A stretch of DNA of 5,414 nucleotides from an uncultured Bacilli bacterium (GTDB taxonomy: Bacteria; Bacillota_I; Bacilli_A; RF39; UBA660), in contig CANPWK010000074.1 of the NCBI GenBank assembly GCA_947584105.1, positions 1 through 5,414 of the forward strand, in the 5' to 3' direction. Below, in pieces: positions 1 to 5,414 of this stretch. The position numbers and the translations under genes are program-made. The notes beneath the pieces were generated by a model. The model was given only the letters and a program-made list of their open reading frames with translations. It ran no database searches and had not been told where the DNA came from. Position 1 is the first letter of the stretch, and each line of letters begins with the position of its first letter.

Positions 1-1
1 A

Positions 2-1669
2 TTAAATTTAAAGTATGCCTCAAAATTTATGAAAAAAAATATTTTTGTAATTGCAACTGGTAGAAGTTACGAAGATTTTTTTAATGTAGCTAATAAAGTA
101 AAATGTAATTATTTAGTGTTAAATCATGGGGCAACTATTATAAAGGATAATAAAGTTATAAAAAATATAACTATTTCTGATGATTTAATTCAAGAATTAA
201 AACAAATAATAGATTTCGAGCATTTAAATTATTTTGCATCTCAGGCAATAAATAGTAGGGTAGATATAAATGCTAAAGATATTACTAAGATAAATATTTC
301 ATGTCCATCTAATTTGGATGCGGAAAAATCGGTTGAATATATTAACAAGAATTATAAAGGTAAATTAAAAGCATATATTTTATTTCATAAAAATCAAATG
401 GAGATAATTCCTTTTAATGTTGATAAAAGTTTTGCAATCGAGTATATTAGAAAATTAGAGAATATTAGTTTAGATGATGTTTATACAGTTGGTGATGGCT
501 ATACTGATTTAAATATGATTAAAAATTATAATGGTTATGCTATTTTTAATAGTGTTGATGATATTTTGACTGCTGCTTGTAAAAAAGTAAAAAGTGTTAG
601 TGAAATTTTTAAATATTTAGATGTAGATTTTGAATATTTAACTAATAAATTACAAATAACTAAATTTGTGAATGAGTGTTTTGATTATAAAGATTATTTT
701 GAACAATACATGGCTAAGATTTATGGCAATCATTCATTTGATAATTTTAAGCATTTAGCTATTACTAAAAATAATGATATAATAGCTTTAGGTTTACTAG
801 TACCAAACGAGATAATTGTTGATTCAAATCGATTAAGTGTATTAACTATTGGTAGTATATGCGTGAATAAAAAATATCGTAAACAGGGTTATTTTAAATT
901 ATTAATGAAAGAAATTAATAAAATTAGTACTAATTATGATTTAGCAGTTTTATCTGGTAATTTAAAAATGTATAATAAATATGGATATTACCCTAATATA
1001 TTAAATTTATTTAAAGTAAAATCAAAAAATAATAATATTGAATTTAGAGTAATGGATGGCTCTTCGAATAATGAATGTTTAAAAATTTATAATGAAAGTT
1101 TAGTTCATTCGATAAGATCTGATGATTTGTTTAAAGAAATTGCTGTTCAGTGGAAATCTGAGGCTTATTATATATATAAAGATAATGTTTTTAAAGGTTA
1201 TTTAATATATAATACTAAATTGGATTATGTTAGTGAAATTAAGACTGAGGATGAGATAAAAGTATTGGAATCATTTGCTTATTTTAAAAAATTAAATTAT
1301 GTTAATGTTAGGGTACTTAATTGTGATTATAAATTATTAGAAAAATTTCATGATTATGAAAATAGTATGATGTATAATCGAGAGTTATTTAAGATTAATA
1401 ATATTAAAAAAGTTTTAAAAGTATTTATGGGATATAAACATAAATTAAAAAAACTAGAATTAGGTGTTATGAATATAAAAATCAATGATGAAATATTTAA
1501 AATTACAGTTGATAAAAATATAAAAATAACAGATGGTAATAAATCCGATATGGAATTAACTAATGAGCAGGCAATGAATATATTCTTAAATAAAAAAATT
1601 AGTAATAATAAATTACTAAATTCTTGGTTTTATATTGATTTAGATATGTATAATAATGATTTGGTTTAA
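2..1669 (+). CDS. Cof-type HAD phosphatase fused to Eis-like GNAT acetyltransferase (5' partial)
   Basis: This appears to be a fusion of a HAD-IIB (Cof-like) phosphatase and a GNAT acetyltransferase. The frame is open to the window edge (first full codon at 2). The ATG at 29 has no Shine-Dalgarno and sits just before HAD motif II (IATGR), so the true start, with the DxDGT nucleophile motif, lies upstream. Numbering from that ATG: motif II Thr10, a type-IIB cap around 30-130, motif III Lys133, motif IV GDGYTDLNM at 155-163. A GNAT fold follows at about 205-330, with the acetyl-CoA loop YRKQGYFKLLM at 283-293 and an Eis-like YNKYGYYP at 315-322. Residues about 455-546 resemble the SCP2-like C-terminal domain of Eis proteins; this is the weakest call. 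Cof enzymes dephosphorylate small metabolites such as sugar phosphates; Eis-type enzymes acetylate amines. Neither substrate can be read here. No signal peptide is visible, so it is probably cytoplasmic, though the N-terminus is missing. It converges with the phosphoesterase gene. Confidence 0.86.
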   Translation, partial: LNLKYASKFMKKNIFVIATGRSYEDFFNVANKVKCNYLVLNHGATIIKDNKVIKNITISDDLIQELKQIIDFEHLNYFASQAINSRVDINAKDITKINISCPSNLDAEKSVEYINKNYKGKLKAYILFHKNQMEIIPFNVDKSFAIEYIRKLENISLDDVYTVGDGYTDLNMIKNYNGYAIFNSVDDILTAACKKVKSVSEIFKYLDVDFEYLTNKLQITKFVNECFDYKDYFEQYMAKIYGNHSFDNFKHLAITKNNDIIALGLLVPNEIIVDSNRLSVLTIGSICVNKKYRKQGYFKLLMKEINKISTNYDLAVLSGNLKMYNKYGYYPNILNLFKVKSKNNNIEFRVMDGSSNNECLKIYNESLVHSIRSDDLFKEIAVQWKSEAYYIYKDNVFKGYLIYNTKLDYVSEIKTEDEIKVLESFAYFKKLNYVNVRVLNCDYKLLEKFHDYENSMMYNRELFKINNIKKVLKVFMGYKHKLKKLELGVMNIKINDEIFKITVDKNIKITDGNKSDMELTNEQAMNIFLNKKISNNKLLNSWFYIDLDMYNNDLV

Positions 1670-1694
1670 AAATAATAGTTTCTATTATTTTTTT
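1668..1694. terminator. Shared bidirectional terminator between convergent genes
   Basis: An 11-bp perfect inverted repeat (arms 1668-1678 and 1682-1692, loop TTT) is flanked by a T run on the plus strand (1688-1694) and an A run (1668-1672) that becomes U on the minus strand. It overlaps the last two bases of the upstream gene's stop codon and the last codons of the minus-strand gene. Only one pair is G-C, so the stem is weak; the T tract and the position support termination in both directions. Confidence 0.55.
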
Positions 1695-2497
1695 CTAATG
1701 CGATAAAAATTAAATGATGGTTTATTAAATAAACGAAAGTTCATTTTATCGTTACCAAGACCATTAGATATATATATATTAGTGTTACCTTTTTTATAGT
1801 GATTTTTTCCATATAAATAATTTCCTTCTGGTAAGATTAACCCACCAATTAAAGGTAATTTTATATATCCACCGTGTGTATGTCCTGCTAAAATAAGATT
1901 AAAATTTTGATAATCAATATTTTTAATATTACTAGGCTTATGTGTAATTAATATCGAGAAAACATCGTTGTTTTCTAAATATTCTACAGTTTTATTAAAG
2001 TTATTTGGATTATCATTAATTCCAGCAATTAATATTGGAGTACTTCCTTGATATATTAGATTATAAGTGTTATCTAAAAATATAAAATTACTATCATTCA
2101 TAATTTTTATAGTATCATCTTGATCTTGATCTCCAGTAACATAATAAGCACCAATATTATAATTAATTTTTTTTAATATTTTATTTATGTCGCTAATTTT
2201 ATCTTTATTATTCTTGTATATTAAATCACCGGTAAAAACTACAATATCTGGTTTAATTAAATTAATTTTTTTTACAATTTGATTTAATTCTTTTTTGTGA
2301 ATGGTATTACCATAATTTAAATCACTAATATGAACGAGTTTAAGACCATTATATTCTTCTTTAATATTATCATAAATAGCTATTTCATTAACTTTAAATC
2401 CATGACTATTAATATAAAAACCATATATTAGTATTAGAATTATAATAAATATTAATGCAAGCATAATTTTTACCCATAGCCTTAATCTAGTTTTCAT
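1685..2497 (-). CDS. Membrane-anchored calcineurin-like phosphoesterase (YkuE/YaeI type) with altered metal site
   Basis: A 270-residue metallophosphoesterase, close to the usual length for this family, whose members hydrolyse phosphoesters, in some cases at the cell surface. The N-terminus is basic (KTRLRLWVK) and is followed by one hydrophobic segment at about 10-29. This suggests a signal anchor with the catalytic domain outside. Family landmarks in order: ISDLN at 57-61 (usually SDLH), FTGD at 88-91, TGDQD at 121-125 (usually GNHD), LITH at 183-186, GHTHGG at 205-210 and a C-terminal SNGLGND at 244-250. The metal-binding His of D-x-H is Asn61, and the Asn-His pair of GNHD is Asp123-Gln124, while the later His residues are intact. 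It may therefore bind metals differently or have weak or different activity. The start is supported by GGTGAG three bases before the ATG. The gene is divergent from the flavoprotein operon. Family assignment is firm; substrate is unknown. Confidence 0.88.
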   Translation of the reverse strand: MKTRLRLWVKIMLALIFIIILILIYGFYINSHGFKVNEIAIYDNIKEEYNGLKLVHISDLNYGNTIHKKELNQIVKKINLIKPDIVVFTGDLIYKNNKDKISDINKILKKINYNIGAYYVTGDQDQDDTIKIMNDSNFIFLDNTYNLIYQGSTPILIAGINDNPNNFNKTVEYLENNDVFSILITHKPSNIKNIDYQNFNLILAGHTHGGYIKLPLIGGLILPEGNYLYGKNHYKKGNTNIYISNGLGNDKMNFRLFNKPSFNFYRIRKK

Positions 2498-2500
2498 ATT

Positions 2501-2506
2501 CTCACC
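2501..2506 (-). promoter_or_regulatory. Ribosome binding site of the phosphoesterase gene
   Basis: On the minus strand GGTGAG lies three bases before the ATG at 2497. It pairs with the 5' part of the anti-Shine-Dalgarno sequence, which explains the short spacing, and it fixes the start. Confidence 0.7.
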
Positions 2507-2512
2507 ATAACC

Positions 2513-2541
2513 ATTTTATCATGAATAAATTTAAAAGACAA
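2513..2541 (-). promoter_or_regulatory. Candidate sigma-A promoter for the phosphoesterase gene
   Basis: On the minus strand TTGTCT (2541-2536, 4/6 to the -35 consensus) and TAAAAT (2518-2513, 5/6 to the -10) are separated by 17 bases. Transcription would begin near 2506, right at the Shine-Dalgarno, leaving a leader of only about 9 bases. A competing -10, TATAAT at 2556-2551, would give a more usual leader but has no good -35. AT-rich DNA makes such matches common. Confidence 0.3.
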
Positions 2542-2545
2542 TTTT

Positions 2546-2563
2546 TATAAATTATAATTTATA
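2546..2563. promoter_or_regulatory. 18-bp perfect palindrome in the divergent promoter region
   Basis: TATAAATTATAATTTATA is a perfect 9+9 palindrome between the two divergent start codons. It contains overlapping TATAAT hexamers on both strands (plus 2553-2558, minus 2556-2551). It could be a symmetric bidirectional promoter core or an operator for a dimeric regulator. It is all A/T, so chance is a real alternative. Confidence 0.35.
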
Positions 2564-2599
2564 TACTAATTATACTAAGTATCTTTTTTATATTAATTT

Positions 2600-2608
2600 T
2601 GTTATAAT
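2600..2608 (+). promoter_or_regulatory. Extended -10 promoter of the flavoprotein operon
   Basis: TGTTATAAT is a perfect extended -10 element (TG, one base, TATAAT). No good -35 is seen about 17 bases upstream, which an extended -10 can tolerate. Initiation would fall near 2615, giving a leader of about 16 bases that includes the GGTGAT ribosome site. A second TATAAT at 2612-2617 would start inside the ribosome site and is less likely. Confidence 0.5.
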
Positions 2609-2621
2609 TAATATAATGTGT

Positions 2622-2627
2622 GGTGAT
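2622..2627 (+). promoter_or_regulatory. Ribosome binding site of the BaiN-like gene
   Basis: GGTGAT ends three bases before the ATG at 2631 and decides that start over the in-frame ATG at 2616, which lies upstream of this site and has no Shine-Dalgarno of its own. Confidence 0.7.
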
Positions 2628-2630
2628 TGT

Positions 2631-3818
2631 ATGAAGAAAGTTATAGTTATAGGTGGTGGTGCTTCTGGTTTGGTTGCAGCGATTAATTTATCTAAAAAAT
2701 TTGATGTTACAATATTAGAACGTAATAGTGAATGTGCTAAAAAGATATTAATGACAGGTAATGGAAAGTGCAATTACTTTAATTGGGACATCAATATTAA
2801 AAATTATTATACAGATGATTATAATAAATTAGAAACTATATTAAGTGATAAAAATCAACAAAGAGTTTTAAAATTTTTTGATGATATTGGGGTGATACCT
2901 AGAATAAAAAATGGTTATTACTATCCGTATTCTAATCAAGCTACAACTATCAGAACATTATTATTAAAACAAATTGAGAATAGAAATATTAAAGTTATAA
3001 ATAACATTGAGGTAGAAAGTATTGAAAAAGTTGGGGATATTTTTATTGTTGAGAGTCATAATTTATCATTTAAAGCAAATAAAGTCGTTTTAGCAACCGG
3101 TTCGATTGCTGGGCTTAAGAATGTTAATGAGATAGGAATAAATATAGCTAGTAATTTTTTTAAAGTAATATCTCCACAGCCTGCTTTAGTGCAATTGAAA
3201 TCTAAAGAAACTATTAAAAATTGTAATGGTGTTAGATGTGATGCTATATTATCTTTATATATTGATAATAAATTAATAACTGAAGAATCTGGAGAAATTC
3301 AAATTACAGATTATGGAATTAGTGGTATATGTACTTTAAATATTAGTAGTATAGTATCTAGAAGTTTAGGAAAAAATATTCAAGTTAAAATTAATTTTAT
3401 GAATATGTTAGAAAGTAATTTTTTATCTTGGATGGATAAAAGGTGTAAAAAATTAAGTAATTATAATATTGTTGAAGTGCTTGAAAGTTTAATTAATTAT
3501 AAAATAATTTATAGTATATTAAAAAAAGCTAAGATAAAGAAAGATTATTGGTTAAATATGAATCAAAATGAAAAGGAATTATTAAAAAATTTACTTTTTG
3601 CATACCCGTTAGAAATAATTGGTACCAATGATTTTACACGTAGTCAAGTTATGACAGGTGGTGTTAGTTTAAAAGATATTAATCCACTTACTATGGAATC
3701 AAAAATTCCTAATTTATATATCACGGGTGAACTTTTAAATGTTGATGGTAAATGTGGTGGTTTTAATTTAGGATTTGCCTGGATTACAGGAATGATAGTT
3801 GGTGATTGTAATGATTAG
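2631..3818 (+). CDS. BaiN/HI0933-like NAD(P)/FAD-dependent oxidoreductase
   Basis: A 395-residue flavoprotein of the HI0933/YhiN/BaiN family, often labelled aminoacetone oxidase family. One member, BaiN of Clostridium scindens, has been linked to reduction of bile-acid intermediates, but most members have no proven substrate. Visible features: N-terminal FAD dinucleotide fold GGGASG at 8-13 with Glu30 ending the second strand; the family signature KILMTGNGKCN at 38-48; VVLATGS at 152-158; QITDYGISG at 224-232, matching the family's GE..FT.yGISG block; and a C-terminal FAD-binding block MTGGVSLKDINP at 341-352, followed by YITGELLNVDGKCGGFNLG at 363-381. Length is near the family norm and no key motif is missing. 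No signal peptide or membrane segment is seen, so it is probably cytoplasmic. The start at 2631 gives the canonical KKVIVIGGG opening. It is the first gene of a two-gene operon, overlapping the next by 8 bases. Family is firm; substrate is unknown. Confidence 0.92.
   Translation: MKKVIVIGGGASGLVAAINLSKKFDVTILERNSECAKKILMTGNGKCNYFNWDINIKNYYTDDYNKLETILSDKNQQRVLKFFDDIGVIPRIKNGYYYPYSNQATTIRTLLLKQIENRNIKVINNIEVESIEKVGDIFIVESHNLSFKANKVVLATGSIAGLKNVNEIGINIASNFFKVISPQPALVQLKSKETIKNCNGVRCDAILSLYIDNKLITEESGEIQITDYGISGICTLNISSIVSRSLGKNIQVKINFMNMLESNFLSWMDKRCKKLSNYNIVEVLESLINYKIIYSILKKAKIKKDYWLNMNQNEKELLKNLLFAYPLEIIGTNDFTRSQVMTGGVSLKDINPLTMESKIPNLYITGELLNVDGKCGGFNLGFAWITGMIVGDCND
3801..3806 (+). promoter_or_regulatory. 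Ribosome binding site of the COG2509-type gene, inside the preceding gene
   Basis: GGTGAT lies four bases before the ATG at 3811 and doubles as the Gly-Asp codons near the C-terminus of the preceding protein. It decides the ATG start over an in-frame TTG at 3799. Being read through by ribosomes of the first gene, it favours translational coupling. Confidence 0.7.
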
Positions 3819-5364
3819 AGTAAGACAAATTAAACTAGAAGTAGGGAATACTGATAAATTATTATATTATATAGCTAAAAAGTTGAAGGTAGAAAAAAGT
3901 GAGATTATATCCTATAAAATATTTAAAGAAAGTATTGATGCTCGGCATAAAGATAAAATATTATATATTTATGAAGTTGATGTTAATGTAAAAAATGAAA
4001 AAAAAGTATTGGCGTATAATAATAACGATATATTTAAGACTCCAGATTTAGATTATAAACTACCTGTTTGTAAAAGGAAAAAATCCGTTGTGATTGTTGG
4101 TAGTGGACCTGCTGGATTATTTGCCGCATATATTTTATCTTTAGCTAATTTCCAACCAATTGTTATCGAGAGAGGAAAAAGTGTAGATCAAAGAGTTTTA
4201 GATGTAAATAAATTTTTTCAAACAGGAATTTTAAATTTGGAATCTAATGTTCAATTTGGTGAAGGAGGAGCTGGCACTTTTTCTGATGGTAAATTATATA
4301 CTCAAATAAAAGATAAAGAAAATCGTATGAGAAAAGTATTAGAAACATTTGTTGAATGTGGTGCTTGTGAGGATATTATGTATTCATATAAGCCACATAT
4401 TGGCACTGATTTACTTAGAGATGTTATAAAGAATCTTAGAAATAAAATAATTGAGTTAGGAGGTCAATTTTTATATAATACTAAATTGACTGATTTAGTA
4501 ATTAAAGATCAAAAAATAATAGGTATTCAAGTTAATAATCAAAATATTATTAATTGTGATAGATTAATTTTGGCGATTGGCAATAGTTCTAGAGATACTT
4601 TTAGAATGTTATATAAAAATAATATTAAAATGGAATCTAAACCTCTAGCCATTGGAGTTCGTATACAACATCCTCAAAGGTTGATAGATTTATCACAATA
4701 TGGTGATAAATATAACTTAGATAAAGCTACTTACAAGTTAACTTATACAACTAAAATGAAAAGAGGTGTTTATTCATTTTGTATGTGCCCAGGTGGATAT
4801 GTTATTAATGCTTCTTCTAATATAGGACAATTAGTAATTAATGGAATGAGTAATCATAATCGTGATTCTATGAATGCTAATAGTGCAATTGTTGTTACGG
4901 TTAATAAAAATGATTATGGACCACATCCTTTAGATGGTATTAAATATCAAGAACAAATTGAAAGTATGGCTTATAAAATTAATAACGGGAAGATTCCAAT
5001 CCAACTTTATAAAGATTTTAAAAACAATATTAAATCTAATAAATTTGGTAGTGTAAAACCAGTTTTTAAAGGTGATTATGAATTTGCTAATATTAATGAT
5101 ATTTTACCTATTTATATTACAAATAGTATAAAAGAAGCAATTGATGTTTTTGATAAAAAAATTAAAGGATTTGGTATGGATGATGCAATTATAGCAGGGG
5201 TAGAAACTAGAACTTCATCACCAGTTAGAATAAATCGCGATGATAATTTTCAAACTAATATAAAAGGGATTTATCCTTGTGGTGAGGGCGCAGGGTATGC
5301 TGGTGGAATTACTTCTTCAGCTATTGATGGTATGAAAGTTGCAGAAGCTATAATTAAAGATTAA
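3811..5364 (+). CDS. FAD-dependent dehydrogenase, COG2509 type
   Basis: A 517-residue predicted FAD-dependent dehydrogenase of the COG2509 family, close to the family's usual length. An N-terminal alpha/beta domain of about 85 residues (starting IRVRQIKLEVG) precedes the FAD fold, as is typical of the family. Visible motifs: VVIVGSGPAG at 93-102 with Glu120 ending the second strand; the family signature FGEGGAGTFSDGKL at 149-162; LAIGNSSRDTF at 254-264; GVRIQHPQ at 282-289; a Cys-containing FCMCPGGYVI at 323-332; and the C-terminal FAD block YPCGEGAGYAGGITSSAIDG at 488-507. All expected blocks are present. The reaction and substrate of this family are not established; cytoplasmic location is inferred from the lack of signal or membrane segments. 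It starts inside the last codons of the BaiN-like gene and ends before a strong terminator, so the two flavoproteins are co-transcribed and may act on related redox substrates. Confidence 0.92.
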   Translation: MIRVRQIKLEVGNTDKLLYYIAKKLKVEKSEIISYKIFKESIDARHKDKILYIYEVDVNVKNEKKVLAYNNNDIFKTPDLDYKLPVCKRKKSVVIVGSGPAGLFAAYILSLANFQPIVIERGKSVDQRVLDVNKFFQTGILNLESNVQFGEGGAGTFSDGKLYTQIKDKENRMRKVLETFVECGACEDIMYSYKPHIGTDLLRDVIKNLRNKIIELGGQFLYNTKLTDLVIKDQKIIGIQVNNQNIINCDRLILAIGNSSRDTFRMLYKNNIKMESKPLAIGVRIQHPQRLIDLSQYGDKYNLDKATYKLTYTTKMKRGVYSFCMCPGGYVINASSNIGQLVINGMSNHNRDSMNANSAIVVTVNKNDYGPHPLDGIKYQEQIESMAYKINNGKIPIQLYKDFKNNIKSNKFGSVKPVFKGDYEFANINDILPIYITNSIKEAIDVFDKKIKGFGMDDAIIAGVETRTSSPVRINRDDNFQTNIKGIYPCGEGAGYAGGITSSAIDGMKVAEAIIKD

Positions 5365-5378
5365 TGAATTTTATATTT

Positions 5379-5414
5379 ATACAACAAAATAGTTGTATTT
5401 TTTTTTTTTTTTTT
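5379..5414 (+). terminator. Rho-independent terminator of the flavoprotein operon
   Basis: A 7-bp stem (ATACAAC at 5379-5385 with GTTGTAT at 5392-5398, loop AAAATA) is followed by an unbroken T run from 5398 to the window edge. It begins 14 bases after the stop codon of the second flavoprotein gene. The long T run makes it convincing despite a modest stem. Confidence 0.85.

Noticed and set aside
15..32. Tiny ATG frame (ATG CCT CAA AAT TTA TGA)
   Set aside because: Five codons, out of frame with the HAD coding frame that runs through it; no ribosome site.
2616..2630. In-frame ATG at 2616 as start of the BaiN-like gene
   Set aside because: It has no Shine-Dalgarno, adds only MCGDC to a protein whose family opens with KKVIVIGGG, and would place the GGTGAT ribosome site inside the coding region.
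2588..2773. 61-residue minus-strand open frame over the start of the BaiN-like gene
   Set aside because: It is antisense to the FAD-binding GGGASG region, has no recognisable domain, and covers the operon promoter; it is a shadow of the real gene.
3799..3810. In-frame TTG at 3799 as start of the COG2509-type gene
   Set aside because: The ATG at 3811 has GGTGAT four bases before it and gives the typical IRVRQIKLEVG opening.
1..5414. Alternative genetic code with UGA as Trp
   Set aside because: All seven Trp codons in the four proteins are TGG and no in-frame TGA is needed to complete any gene, which would be unexpected at this AT content if UGA encoded Trp.
1..5414. Defence, toxin-antitoxin, CRISPR or mobile element system
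   Set aside because: No repeat-spacer pattern, transposase, integrase or nuclease motif is present; all coding space is taken by four recognisable metabolic-type genes.

Overview
The window is very AT-rich DNA, about one quarter G+C by eye. It carries four tightly packed protein genes and no RNA genes, CRISPR array or mobile element. Composition, short intergenic gaps, GGTGA-type Shine-Dalgarno sites and oligo-T terminators suggest a low-GC member of the Firmicutes/Bacilli-Mycoplasmatota group, such as an uncultured host-associated lineage. All seven Trp codons are TGG and the complete ends use TAA or TAG, so the standard bacterial code fits and a mycoplasma-type UGA=Trp code does not. No species can be named.

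Layout: (1) The window opens inside a plus-strand gene for an unusual multidomain protein. It has a Cof-type HAD phosphatase whose first catalytic motif lies upstream of the window, then a GNAT acetyltransferase of Eis-like type, then a C-terminal domain resembling the SCP2-like domain of Eis proteins. (2) A convergent minus-strand gene encodes a membrane-anchored YkuE/YaeI-like calcineurin-type phosphoesterase with an atypical metal site. The two stop codons are 15 bases apart and share one AT hairpin that could terminate transcription in both directions. (3) A 133-base divergent region between start codons holds an 18-bp perfect palindrome and plausible promoters both ways. (4) Two flavoprotein genes follow as an operon: a BaiN/HI0933-like FAD oxidoreductase and a COG2509-type FAD-dependent dehydrogenase. 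They overlap by 8 bases and are probably translationally coupled. The operon ends in a hairpin followed by a 17-T run at the window edge.

The two flavoproteins are the only clear functional unit, a redox pair of unknown physiological substrate. The HAD-GNAT fusion and the phosphoesterase share a terminator, but nothing shows that they share a pathway. I see no evidence of a defence or mobile system. The most interesting items are the HAD-GNAT-SCP2-like fusion, the substituted phosphoesterase active site and the palindromic divergent promoter region.
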